From: Mycoemilia scoparia
Taxonomy: Eukaryota > Kickxellomycota > Kickxellomycetes > Kickxellales > Kickxellaceae
Assembly (NCBI GenBank): GCA_027575805.1
Contig: JANBPU010000016.1
Location: forward strand, 112,696 to 176,695
Reading direction: 5' to 3'
Length of the DNA: 64,000 nucleotides
Made by a program: the position numbers and the translations under genes. Shown here in pieces: positions 22,174 to 31,900 of the stretch; position 1 is the stretch's first letter, and each line of letters begins with the position of its first letter. The notes beneath the pieces are model-generated. The model did not search any database. It saw only the letters and a program-made list of their open reading frames with translations, and was not told the DNA's origin.

Positions 22174-22701
22174 ATGTATACTATCGTCACATTACTTTTG
22201 AACCTACTAGTTACAGGGGACTACAAGTCCCTATCCACGCCAATGCTAACAATGTTGTGTTTCCTATCATTGTGTGTCAATGGGTTCAAAAAAGTTTTGG
22301 AAAACCTTAATAGCAGAGAGCGCAGGTATTTCATTCTAATGACTAGATTGGCGGATCTTGTATACGCATTCCACCACAACAAGACAAACCCAGGATTTGC
22401 TATCAACTTTGTAGGACTATATCTTTACGCAGTAGTCATAACGAGATTCCACAGCTTTTCTCCTAAAATAACTATTGCTTGGGGAGCAGCAACCCTCGTT
22501 GTGATGTGGTGCTTTGGTTCATCCCTTGCTCCCGTCGACACTCTGGGCTTTTATTTTTGGTACCTTCTTGTTAAAGATATCATTAATTACTGCAGACCAG
22601 CTGTTAAACCGTATCTTCTATTATTATCTGCTGTTGTCTTCACGGTTTTCATACAACGTCATGTCACTACCTTTAATGGCGTGCTTTCGACATTTCATTA
22701 A
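22174..22701 (+). CDS. Small multi-pass membrane protein of unknown family
   Basis: 175 residues from the first in-frame ATG (22174). The frame stays open upstream, with a GTG at 22162 that is unlikely to start translation in a fungus, so an upstream exon is possible. The protein has about four to five hydrophobic segments (roughly residues 5-20, 25-38, 75-90, 100-115 and 135-155), with short basic loops such as NSRERR. I do not recognise a family. It lies immediately upstream of a cluster of short inverted-repeat elements. No function is proposed; it is called because of frame length and the coherent membrane pattern. Confidence 0.55.
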   Translation: MYTIVTLLLNLLVTGDYKSLSTPMLTMLCFLSLCVNGFKKVLENLNSRERRYFILMTRLADLVYAFHHNKTNPGFAINFVGLYLYAVVITRFHSFSPKITIAWGAATLVVMWCFGSSLAPVDTLGFYFWYLLVKDIINYCRPAVKPYLLLLSAVVFTVFIQRHVTTFNGVLSTFH

Positions 22702-22895
22702 TAACATTCTTTTCATTATTTATATGCACAAGTTGTATTTTATGCCCTTCTTTTTTTAATTTTATGACTATTTTCATTTATTTGTATATGTCAGATGTTT
22801 CTTTTTTCTATACAATTTAGTTTTAAATCGCTGCAATTCTTTATCTGGGATTGCTTTATGAATTTATATGAATAAAAGTCTTTAAATCCGATATG

Positions 22896-23011
22896 TGGAT
22901 CATAATTTTTGAAGGGCTAGTTATTACTAGTAGGCCAGTTTCGGCTTGCACATTTGTCAGCCTATACTATCATTGATAATATTAATTTAGCCCTTCAAAT
23001 ATAATCTTCCA
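22896..23011. mobile_element. Family A short inverted-repeat element (MITE-like), copy 1
   Basis: 116 bp bounded by an imperfect 24-bp terminal inverted repeat. The left end reads TGGATCATAATTTTTGAAGG and the right end is its near complement, ending in CTTCCA. Its interior is the most divergent of the five family A copies. It is too short to encode protein. A target-site duplication could not be defined with confidence. Confidence 0.7.
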
Positions 23012-23052
23012 AATGAAAGCTTAGCATGGGAAAACTATAACTAAGCAAATGG

Positions 23053-23178
23053 CAGGTTCTCCATCAAAAATGTACCAAATTTTATTCTCGTGCTGTCCGT
23101 AAATTTGGCTAGTAAGCTACACATTTTAACCTGGTATTGGCGAGATTATTCTAGTACACTTTTAGATGAGCTTCTCCC
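23053..23178. mobile_element. Family B short inverted-repeat element, copy 1
   Basis: About 126 bp. The left end is AGGTTCTCCATCAAAAATGT and the right end is an imperfect complement (GTACACTTTTAGATGAGCTT then CTCC). The interior (AAATTTGGCT...ACATTTTA...GAGATTATT) is shared with the copy at 28634. Confidence 0.65.
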
Positions 23179-23600
23179 AAATGGCCACAATCCTGTTGAC
23201 TATAAAATTCACACAAAAGAGTGTTATAAAAAAGATTTGGTGAATGCTGTCAGGGGTTACACAGACACAGCAAAGAAAGTCAGTAAAGAAAGTGAAGCTT
23301 TTTAGGGACACAGAACAATGAATGGTGTGTGAGTGGACGCGTTTTTTTTGGCCACTCACAGAAGTCCCATCACCAAACCCTGTGTTTACATTTTATTTAC
23401 CCTGTTTTTTATCACGAAACACGCTTTACCACTTTCTCTCTCCATTTTTTATTTTTATTTTACACTTTATTGCTGTGTCTGTGCCCTTTTAATCTTTTTG
23501 TAAATCCAGAAAAATCGCACTAGCTCAACAGACACACACTCTACGATATATTATCATTATCTGCTTCTTATAATAAAAAGAAACGTTCACACATACAGCT

Positions 23601-25169
23601 ATGCTAGCAACTCAAAACAGCGTTACTTCACTGCCTAGCTTTGGCGAACAGGGAAATGACCATGGTTTTGTTTTCAAAAGGGTAGTTGCTCGATCTATTT
23701 CCAGAAAAAGAAAGGCAACTGACACACCTTCGGTTCCAAATGATTCCACAGCAAATTCCACTACCAACAATGATAAGCAGACAACGACACAGAATATTCT
23801 AGATAATCCCACCACTTCTACAACCAAGGCAGGTCCTGGTAAACCAACAGCTGATAATTCACCAGCTTCAAATTCCAGTCAAAATAATAATACTGGAGAC
23901 GATGGGTATATCTCATCACCAGAAGTTGCCCGAAGAAGCAAGACCAGGGTCCTTTCTGAGAATGATGGACCGATGATTCTAGGAAACAACGCTTGTGAAA
24001 ACAAGATCACCAAGAACCTTGTATTTCGAACACCGCTGAAATCAAAAAAGTCCAATGTTGCCACTACACTTCTCAACAAGAACAAGAGCTCTGTTATCAA
24101 AGAGATGCATGTACCGTTGGCAAAAGTTCAAGCTACGCCGCTGATTAAAGCGACAAAGCGCAAGGGTACGCCTATGGCATCGAGAGCCTCAAAAAATGGT
24201 CGGCAGTCTGTACTTCCTGGTCATCCGCTAGGTAAAAACAAGCGTCAACCATCAGTGGCAGGTAGCAAACGAAGGAGATCAACATTTGGAATTCGTGGTA
24301 AAAGAGCATCGTCTATCGGGAGCGGGTTCAGTGTCCATCCCCACGAATCAGTATCAATGTCCGATTTCTACCGACATATATCTCCAGAGTTGCCCGAGCC
24401 GGTTCGACTACGTCAGCTATTGACGTGGTGCTCGCGTAGGCTGGATTTGCACACTCTGATTCCTGGAAAACCAGTCCACCCAATTGCCCAAAGCGTCATT
24501 GACGATATGCAGAGATCATTGGAGTCAGGCAAGGTGTATCTTTCATGGTACCGCAGAACCATAGATCATGATGTGATAAAGTCAAATCAGCCCCAGAAGC
24601 AGCAGGCCCACCCCCTGAATGTCAAGAACACAGAGAAGCGGGCTCATCTGCTAAAGCATATTGCAGAACTCAAGCAGGAATACGCCAAGTGGAAGGCCTT
24701 GCTGAGTAAGGCTGGAAATGACCACGTAAGGTCAATCGACACTCTCCCCAACGAAGTAAAGAAAACGAATCTAAATATAGCACTGCCTGATGATTACAAG
24801 ATTCCACTAAGCGCCGAATTGCGCAACAAGTGCTTGGAGAGCGTAGATTTCGACACGAAAAGTGCTCTGGAAAAGGCAACACAGATTCAGAAGAGTGGTG
24901 ATGAGGTTTGCGCTGAGTTAGTCAAAGATACGGAAGTTTGGATTGATACAATTGGATACCAGGTGCACAAAGATATCCAGGAGCAAAAGAAATCGCTGCT
25001 GCTAGTTAAGCAAGTATCTCGGGAGCTTAGTACTGCATATGAACGGAGATCGCTTAAAGCAGCAACCTCCATGCAAACGCGATCGGATGTTATAAAGTCT
25101 GACGCTCACGACCTGCTCAGGGCCTTTGCAACAGCCAAATCAAAACCAATATCTAAAACATTTCCATAA
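23601..25169 (+). CDS. DSN1: DSN1/Mis13-like kinetochore protein (Mis12 complex)
   Basis: One exon of 522 residues. DSN1 (Mis13 in fission yeast) is a subunit of the four-protein Mis12/MIND complex that joins the inner kinetochore to the KNL1 and NDC80 complexes. The N-terminal half is basic and disordered with many Ser/Thr/Lys, including a KRRRSTF-type basic patch near residue 230. The C-terminal half is helical and begins with SPELPEPVRLRQLLTWC (near residue 262). That motif is the hallmark of the Mis13 domain (an acidic-proline phrase, then RxRQLLxWC). Coiled-coil segments follow. The basic patch just before the domain is where Aurora B regulates the protein in other species, so the same control is plausible here. 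The assignment rests on one strong motif plus architecture. Confidence 0.82.
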   Translation: MLATQNSVTSLPSFGEQGNDHGFVFKRVVARSISRKRKATDTPSVPNDSTANSTTNNDKQTTTQNILDNPTTSTTKAGPGKPTADNSPASNSSQNNNTGDDGYISSPEVARRSKTRVLSENDGPMILGNNACENKITKNLVFRTPLKSKKSNVATTLLNKNKSSVIKEMHVPLAKVQATPLIKATKRKGTPMASRASKNGRQSVLPGHPLGKNKRQPSVAGSKRRRSTFGIRGKRASSIGSGFSVHPHESVSMSDFYRHISPELPEPVRLRQLLTWCSRRLDLHTLIPGKPVHPIAQSVIDDMQRSLESGKVYLSWYRRTIDHDVIKSNQPQKQQAHPLNVKNTEKRAHLLKHIAELKQEYAKWKALLSKAGNDHVRSIDTLPNEVKKTNLNIALPDDYKIPLSAELRNKCLESVDFDTKSALEKATQIQKSGDEVCAELVKDTEVWIDTIGYQVHKDIQEQKKSLLLVKQVSRELSTAYERRSLKAATSMQTRSDVIKSDAHDLLRAFATAKSKPISKTFP

Positions 25170-25869
25170 CATCCACCAAGTTCACGTATATATCGCCTGC
25201 CCAACACAAACATGTTGAGTCAAATCACCTGTATGATCATAAACTTCCACGAAGTTCCAACTATATCTCTTCACTATCTTTATCAATTTATAAATGCCAC
25301 CTGTCACTACCATTATTCCACTGTAGTTGCTGTTGTAGTTAATATATATATACTTTTCTCAATTAGGGGTCATTGGCCACTCATTTACCCGTATAGTATA
25401 CTTTTAACATTTTCTTTTTTAGTATCAAATATTATTCTATTTCATTTGGACAACGAGGAGTCATTCCTGGTCTACTATATCATGCCAGTATTTATTGTTA
25501 AAGGTACCTAACCCTTTACTTAGTTTTTATACTAAACCAAAACTATTTCATGCTGCTTTTGGCATAAATCGGAGGTTCTCCATCAAAAGTGTACTAAATT
25601 GCACTGGTGATTAAACATTTTATTTCTCATAGGAAGATAGTTATATGCACATACATTAAGGAATGCGTTTATAAACTTAATTAAAATAATAAAGTTCTGC
25701 TGATTGTTTTTCATTTTTCTTGTCCAAAATTGCTTTACCCATAACCATTTAATAATCCCGTTCAAGTCGATAACCTTAGATTATTTCAACCTTTTTTAAA
25801 AGTTAGTTTGAAGGATATTTAGTATTTTGTTTATTTATAGATATAAACTTTCGCTTGTTAGCAAACTAG
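25170..25869. other. Spacer between DSN1 and PRP6
   Basis: 700 bp of AT-rich DNA with the DSN1 3' region and the PRP6 promoter. It holds one partial family B element at 25572-25612. No further gene was seen; a 99-codon frame at 25212-25511 has no recognisable features. Confidence 0.5.
25572..25612. mobile_element. Family B inverted-repeat element, truncated copy 2
   Basis: Only the left end is clear (GAGGTTCTCCATCAAAAGTG then TACTAAATTGCACT). This matches copies 1 and 3 over about 40 bp, after which similarity fades. It is a solo end or a decayed copy. Confidence 0.55.
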
Positions 25870-28494
25870 ATGTTACAACCTGACAAGAACTTTCTTGGAA
25901 AACCAGCTCCCCCAAACTATGTTGCTGGTTTAGGTCGTGGAGCAACTGGATTTACTACAAGAACAGATATTGGGCCTGCCCGTGAATCGGGGTTAGCAGA
26001 TAAATTACCTGGCCAGGAGCGAGGGGATGGAGATTTAGGAGGTGATGGTAGAGGAGGTGATGATTCTGGAAGATTTCAAGACCCTGATGATGATACTGGT
26101 CTTTTTAATACTGGTCCATACGAACAAGATGACGAAGAAGCTGATCAGATTTGGGAATCAATTGAGCAACAGATGGATGAGCGAAGAAAGAAGCGCAGAG
26201 AGGCACAAGAAAAGGAAAATATAGAGCAGATGAAAGAGCAGAATCCAGTCATCAGTGAGCAGTTTACTGATCTTAAACGACAACTCAGCCATTTGAGTGA
26301 GGGTGAATGGATGGCTATTCCAGAAGCAACAAACATATCTGGAAAGAGGAGAAAGAAAGAGCCAAAAATGGAAAGATTCTCTGCTGTTCCTGATTCTCTT
26401 TTGTTAGCCGATTTCAGGGAAATAGGAAAGGCCAGAGACAAAGTCCTTGAAATCAAGCTTGACCAGGCAGGTGGTGACTCTGTATCAGGAAAAACCACAA
26501 TTGACCCTCGTGGATATCTAACATCTTTGAATTCCTCAGTAGTCATGACTGCTTCTGATATTGGAGACATCCAAAAGGCCCGGCAATTGCTCAAATCTGT
26601 CACAATGACTAATCCCAAGCATGCTCCAGGTTGGATAGCTGCAGCACGGTTGGAGAAACTTGCTGGAAAAATGGGGACTGCAAGATCAATAATAGCAAAA
26701 GGGTGTGAGGAGTGTCCAAAAAACGAAGATATTTGGATGGAAGCAAGTCAGCTAAACACAAAAGAAAATGCAAAAGTCATATTGGCAAGTGCCGTGAGAC
26801 ATTTACCAAAATCTGTCCCCATATGGCTTGCTGCGAGTGAGCTCGAAGATGATGTAAAAAGCAAACGAAGAGTTTTCCGACGGGGACTCGAGTTCATACC
26901 TACTTCAGTCCAGCTATGGAAAGCAGCAATCAGCATTGAAGAGCCAGAAAATGCAAAAGTACTATTATCTAGGTCTGTTGAATTGATCCCTGCATCGGTC
27001 GATTTGTGGTTGGCCTTGGCTAAACTAGAGACATACGAAAATGCACAAAAGGTGCTAAATAAGGCCAGAGCAGCAGTCCCAACAAGTCACGAAATTTGGT
27101 TTGCTGCCGCTCAGCTAGAAGAGCAGCAGGGTCACAATGAAAGGGTTTACAAAATTATCCACCGTGCAGTGCTGACACTAGCGAAAAAGGGTATAGTATT
27201 TGATAGGGAGCGCTGGCTAAATGAGGCTGTTGAAATGGAAGAGAGGGGATACTTGGAAGTGTGTAGATCAATAATTCGAGCAGTGGCCAATGTTGATTTG
27301 GAGGAAGAAAATAAGGCTGATGTTTGGATCAGTGAAGCAGAAAGGCAGCAAGAAAAAGGCCACATCGAGTGCTCTCGAGCTTTGTTTGCTCTTGCACTTA
27401 CAGAATATCCCTCAGATCCTGATATATGGATGAGTGCTGCGATCTTGGAACAAAACAGTGGCACCCTTAAAACTCTGATTGAGCTACTAGAGCGAGCTGT
27501 CAAGGAATGCCCACAGGATGACAACCTGTGGCTTATGATGGCAAAAACAAAATGGCGTCGTGCTAATGATCTTGATGGAGCAAGATCAACCCTTATGGAA
27601 GCATTGAAAGCCAACCCAGACAGCGAGAGTATTTGGCTAGCAGCAGTTAAGATCGAGGTTACTGAGCGAGAATATCCAAGGGCACAAAAGTTGTTACAAA
27701 GCACACGTAAAACTTTGACAGACTCGGCAAAGGTATGGATGAAGTCAGCAGTCCTCGAAAGGAACCTTGGAAATAATGAGGAAGCCTATAGCCTAGTTAC
27801 TCAAGCCCTTGAAAAGTGGCAAGATTTCCCCAAGCTATGGATGATAAAGGCCCAGCTTGAAGACAAGGTGGCTGCCAGAGCAACTCTTTCTAAAGCAGTC
27901 AAAATGTGTCCTGACTGCATACCACTATGGTGTATGAGTGCACGGCTTGAACCTAGCATCAAGGCAAGAGCTATTCTCGAGCGATGTCGTGTCCGTAACC
28001 CCAAATCCGATGAGTTATGGTTAGAGTCGATTGCAGTAGAGAGACAGGCCGGAAATGATGCCAACGCGCGCACTCTCCTGAATCAAGCACTTAGAGAGTG
28101 CCCATCTAGTGGTCTGTTATGGAGTGAGGCTATTCAGTCAGAAAAGCCCCAGGGCAGAAAATCAAAGAGTGCCGATGCCATGAAGCACTGTGAAAAGAAT
28201 GCCTATGTAGTCTGCTCTGTGGGTCGATTACTTTGGCAGGAGTCCAAGATAGATAAGGCAAAGAGATGGTTTGAGAAGGCTGTTGAGTATGATCCCAGCT
28301 GGGGAGATGGGTGGGGATATTTGTACAAATTTGAGAGCACAGAGGCAGGTACAAATCCAGATAGTGTTATTGAGCGCTGTATTAAAGCAGAACCAAGGTA
28401 TGGAAAGGTATGGCAGGCAGTTGCCAAAGATCCAGCAAACTTTGAACTTGACACAAAACATATTCTTTTATTGGTAGCATCAAAACTAGATTAA
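25870..28494 (+). CDS. PRP6: PRP6/PRPF6 pre-mRNA splicing factor (U5 snRNP)
   Basis: One exon of 874 residues. PRP6 (Prp1 in fission yeast) bridges U5 and U4/U6 in the tri-snRNP before spliceosome activation. The N-terminus has the PRP1_N domain: PPNYVAGLGRGATGFTTRTD near residues 15-35, an acidic region, a charged helix with ERRKKRREAQEKE, and a FSAVPDSLL segment near 175. From about residue 240 to the end are tandem HAT/TPR-like helical repeats, with recurring phrases of the type WIAAARLE, IWLAAVKIE and LWxxAxxLE. Length (about 870-940) is normal for the family. The window is rich in introns, so the gene's substrate class is plentiful next door. The single long exon is striking by contrast. 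Confidence 0.96.
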   Translation: MLQPDKNFLGKPAPPNYVAGLGRGATGFTTRTDIGPARESGLADKLPGQERGDGDLGGDGRGGDDSGRFQDPDDDTGLFNTGPYEQDDEEADQIWESIEQQMDERRKKRREAQEKENIEQMKEQNPVISEQFTDLKRQLSHLSEGEWMAIPEATNISGKRRKKEPKMERFSAVPDSLLLADFREIGKARDKVLEIKLDQAGGDSVSGKTTIDPRGYLTSLNSSVVMTASDIGDIQKARQLLKSVTMTNPKHAPGWIAAARLEKLAGKMGTARSIIAKGCEECPKNEDIWMEASQLNTKENAKVILASAVRHLPKSVPIWLAASELEDDVKSKRRVFRRGLEFIPTSVQLWKAAISIEEPENAKVLLSRSVELIPASVDLWLALAKLETYENAQKVLNKARAAVPTSHEIWFAAAQLEEQQGHNERVYKIIHRAVLTLAKKGIVFDRERWLNEAVEMEERGYLEVCRSIIRAVANVDLEEENKADVWISEAERQQEKGHIECSRALFALALTEYPSDPDIWMSAAILEQNSGTLKTLIELLERAVKECPQDDNLWLMMAKTKWRRANDLDGARSTLMEALKANPDSESIWLAAVKIEVTEREYPRAQKLLQSTRKTLTDSAKVWMKSAVLERNLGNNEEAYSLVTQALEKWQDFPKLWMIKAQLEDKVAARATLSKAVKMCPDCIPLWCMSARLEPSIKARAILERCRVRNPKSDELWLESIAVERQAGNDANARTLLNQALRECPSSGLLWSEAIQSEKPQGRKSKSADAMKHCEKNAYVVCSVGRLLWQESKIDKAKRWFEKAVEYDPSWGDGWGYLYKFESTEAGTNPDSVIERCIKAEPRYGKVWQAVAKDPANFELDTKHILLLVASKLD

Positions 28495-28903
28495 TAGCAT
28501 TTAAGCCTTAACTTCAGGCTAAACAAGATACTTTTATTAATATAATCTGTCAAGTCCATGGCACTATTGCACTATTGTTATCTAGGAATATGGTAATATT
28601 TGACTAGTGATTGAGTCTTTGGTAAGCAAAAATAGGCCCTCTGTGGGTGTACTAAATTGCACCCTATTCTACTTGGAAATTTGGCTCATAAGTCATACAT
28701 TTTAGGCTACTAATGGAGAGATTATTATGATACATTTCTTGAGGAGACTCTATCTATTGAGTTCCAAAACAACCAATAGATGGCTAACCCCATAATTGTG
28801 ATGTAGACAGTGTATGCTATGCAACCATTTCAGTTTAAACCCTCACAAAAATGCTTGACAATTGGGCTTCCTTTTTGCCTTTTTGAACACATACACCTAT
28901 ACC
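28495..28903. other. Spacer between PRP6 and NPR3
   Basis: 409 bp, almost a third of it taken by a family B element (28634-28750). The remainder must hold the NPR3 promoter and 5' UTR. Confidence 0.5.
28634..28750. mobile_element. Family B inverted-repeat element, copy 3
   Basis: About 117 bp, from AGGCCCTCTGTGGGTGTACT to GATACATTTCTTGAGGAGAC. The interior aligns with copy 1 (AAATTTGGCT, ACATTTTA, GAGATTATT in the same order). Terminal repeats have diverged. It sits about 150 bp upstream of the NPR3 start codon. Confidence 0.6.
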
Positions 28904-31900
28904 ATGAAGAACTCCGCGCTAATCGGGATATTCCTGGCCACGTATTCACCACATGGTAATAAGTTGCCTCTGACATTTCCACCAGCCCTCATAGACTGGG
29001 TCAGAGAGCCTTTACCAAACCAGCAGTCAGAGCAGCAGGCCCAAGCGCACCAACAGTCACAGGGCTCAGGTGGTACTGGAGGCCCACAAGGAATATCACA
29101 GCAGCATTCTCAGAGACAAATAACCAAAAAACCGCTTTCACGCAATTGCAGTCAACATAACATAGGGAAGGGTATCAACAGTAGTGTAGCAAGCACGAAT
29201 GTATCACCATCAATTGGATCTAACCAGCCACATACAGGCAAAGATAGGCCCGATACGAATAATAATCCTGGTTCTGAGCAAAGGGAGTCTCACACAACAG
29301 GTTCAAATGCACTTAGAAGGTCAACAAGAAATGAAGTGGAGCCTTATGGCGGTGACAGTAATGCTAATAGTAGAGATTTAAAAGCAGGAGCCGATAGACA
29401 TAATGAAGCCAACTCTTCAGACACAGTGAATATTGGGAAAGCTAAGTCGGCAACCACGTCCAACACCATGTATGCTTCCCCTAAGACCATGGCCCAGAGG
29501 CACACATCACCAAACAATAATGAAACCAGTGATAGTGGCAACCCTGCTGGTATTACATATCCAGAAATGGTGGCCATGAGTGCACCCGTTTCGCCCGAAA
29601 ACCATCAAAGGAATGTTCGGATAGCAGCCAGACGCCAGCTTTTCCCAGTGGATGGCAGTCAAGGTACACATATCCAGCCAACCAATATGTCGACTATAAG
29701 TACGACCACGGCAACAGGAACATTTGTGTCTGCTGGAGCAGAGCAAAGGAAAAGGCGCGGTGGACACTCAAAAAGCGGCAGCATCAGCATTTCTAGCATG
29801 AAGCAATCGGAGAGCACTGGATCGCCACAGGCTGTAGACCACCTAGGACCCGACAGAGATGAGGGTGGGCGTACAGGGAGGCAAGGTCGGCATACAAAGA
29901 GCATTTCGGAGGATAAGATATCTGTCGGGACGATTTCTATGAATACATCTAGCGGATACCAGCTGCCTCCGCTTGGGAAATCTCCACCATCCGGAGCACC
30001 AGGGCCAGTAGTTATGAGCTCAACTGGAGCATCAATTCCGCTGCACAATACTGAGAGACACAGCCACCACACAGCTTCGCAGAGAAGAAAACGTCGGAGC
30101 AGTCGCAGTATGACTCGCCCCAGCTCAGTGTTTGTTCATGATCAAGACACAAAAATGGCCATATCTGTTTCGACCTCTGCATTGGCTGGCCAAGTTATGG
30201 CCCAGAAAGACGATGTTGTGACTGGAAAGCAGGATTATCGGGAAGTGTCTAGTACCGGGTATGAAACAGCAACTACATTGGGCTCTAATCCCAATGGCGC
30301 TCCTAACAGCGCTGCAGCATCACCAGTTCCTCCAGTTCCGCCAATCCCACATAGGTATGCATCATCGACTGCTGTGGCAGCATCAAAGAATGCACAATAT
30401 CCTCAACAAGAAACTGGAAACACTACAAATAGCAACTTGAACGATGTTGATGCCGGCGATGCTATTAACGAACTGTCTGGTGTTGCTGTTGTAAATAGAC
30501 CAATGCCAGCAACCGTGGGTCAAAACAAAACAAAAATTCACTCGCCAAATTACCTGGATGGGTCGCAGGCTACTGTTGGGAATCCTTTAGTAAGCCAGAC
30601 AAATGCCCCACGACCAAAATTGCAGACTGCTACGTCTCACTACACTGCAGTCGAAACGACCTCATCTTATGGTCCCAACACGCCTGGATCGGTTTCTGGA
30701 ACCCCAATTATTACTCAGCCATTAACAACAAGCATTGAAATCACGCATCCACCTTCATACAATGTCTTGAACAATGCATCTAGCAGTGTCCCTATATCTG
30801 ATCCTAGAGCCTATCACCATCCCACACAGCCAGAACATCACTCAGCATCATATTATCAAGTTCATCCACAGCAACCAGTACCAGTACCAGCACCACCACC
30901 GACACAGATTCTTTCTGATTCCTCTGTCGCCCATGTTAACTATAATTTCCACCACAATGCTGGCCAGCAACATCATCATCCAATTCATCATCACCATCAC
31001 CCTCAAAATACAAACAAGCAAAAGCTGTTGAAGCCTTTTACTGAAAGGCCCAAGACTCCGGAAAGGCTTGAACAAAAGAGAACACGCGAATATATATTGT
31101 CCAGGAATGCACTAAAGAATTCGGAAAAGGGAAAAACAGGTACCCAGCAGCAGCAGCAGAAGCAACAACAACAACAACAGCAGCAAGAAGGCACCTCGCA
31201 ACTCCAACAACAAAGTTCAGCTACAAAGGGTGTTGATACATCATACGAGGAAAAATGGATGTCACAGACAGTCAAAGGATACGAAATTGGAATGCTGGCT
31301 ACATTGTTTTCTCCAAAGCCCTCTCAAGGAGATGACAGATTCCAAGTATGTATAGACGACCTAATGTTTGTTGGACATCCATTCCGTGACGATACCACTG
31401 AACCTCGGCATCCAATGCTCATGGGATCCGACCTGTTAAATGGCGATGGCTCCAATAACAACAGCATCAAGGATGCTTATTCTGTAGTTGGCGATATGCA
31501 AATAGATGGACAATTTGGACAATTCGGGAACGAGAGACCCCCGTTTGAATCGCAAAGGCGTCGTCGTAGACAGGGGTCTAATGTTGGAACGACGCCTAAA
31601 GATGGGAGTGGTAGCAAATATATTGGATATACCAGCAAAGCCAGGAGCAGTATTGATGGAGGCGATGCCCAATCTGTTGAGATGTTGACAATGATTTCCA
31701 ACGCAAAAAATGAGAGCGAAATCGATAATATCAACAACAACAACAGTATTAATAATAACCAAACATTAGTAACTCCCGTTGGGTATTCATCTGTTGTTAA
31801 CTCACATTCAGGAACTCCTATCAGACAGCTGAGTAGGTCGAATTCGTTTGAAAACAGTAGAGCTGAAACTCTTAAACAGTCAAATGGTGCTGCCACTGAC

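Larger units (their letters stand above)
22702..23600. other. Repeat-containing spacer upstream of DSN1
   Basis: About 0.9 kb of AT-rich DNA with one family A element (22896-23011) and one family B element (23053-23178) only about 40 bp apart. The last 200 bp are pyrimidine-rich (CT tracts), as in many fungal promoters, and should be the DSN1 promoter. Confidence 0.5.

Noticed and set aside
28862..28903. TTG start for NPR3
   Set aside because: The ATG at 28904 directly precedes the conserved N-terminal block and has a good context (ACCATGA).
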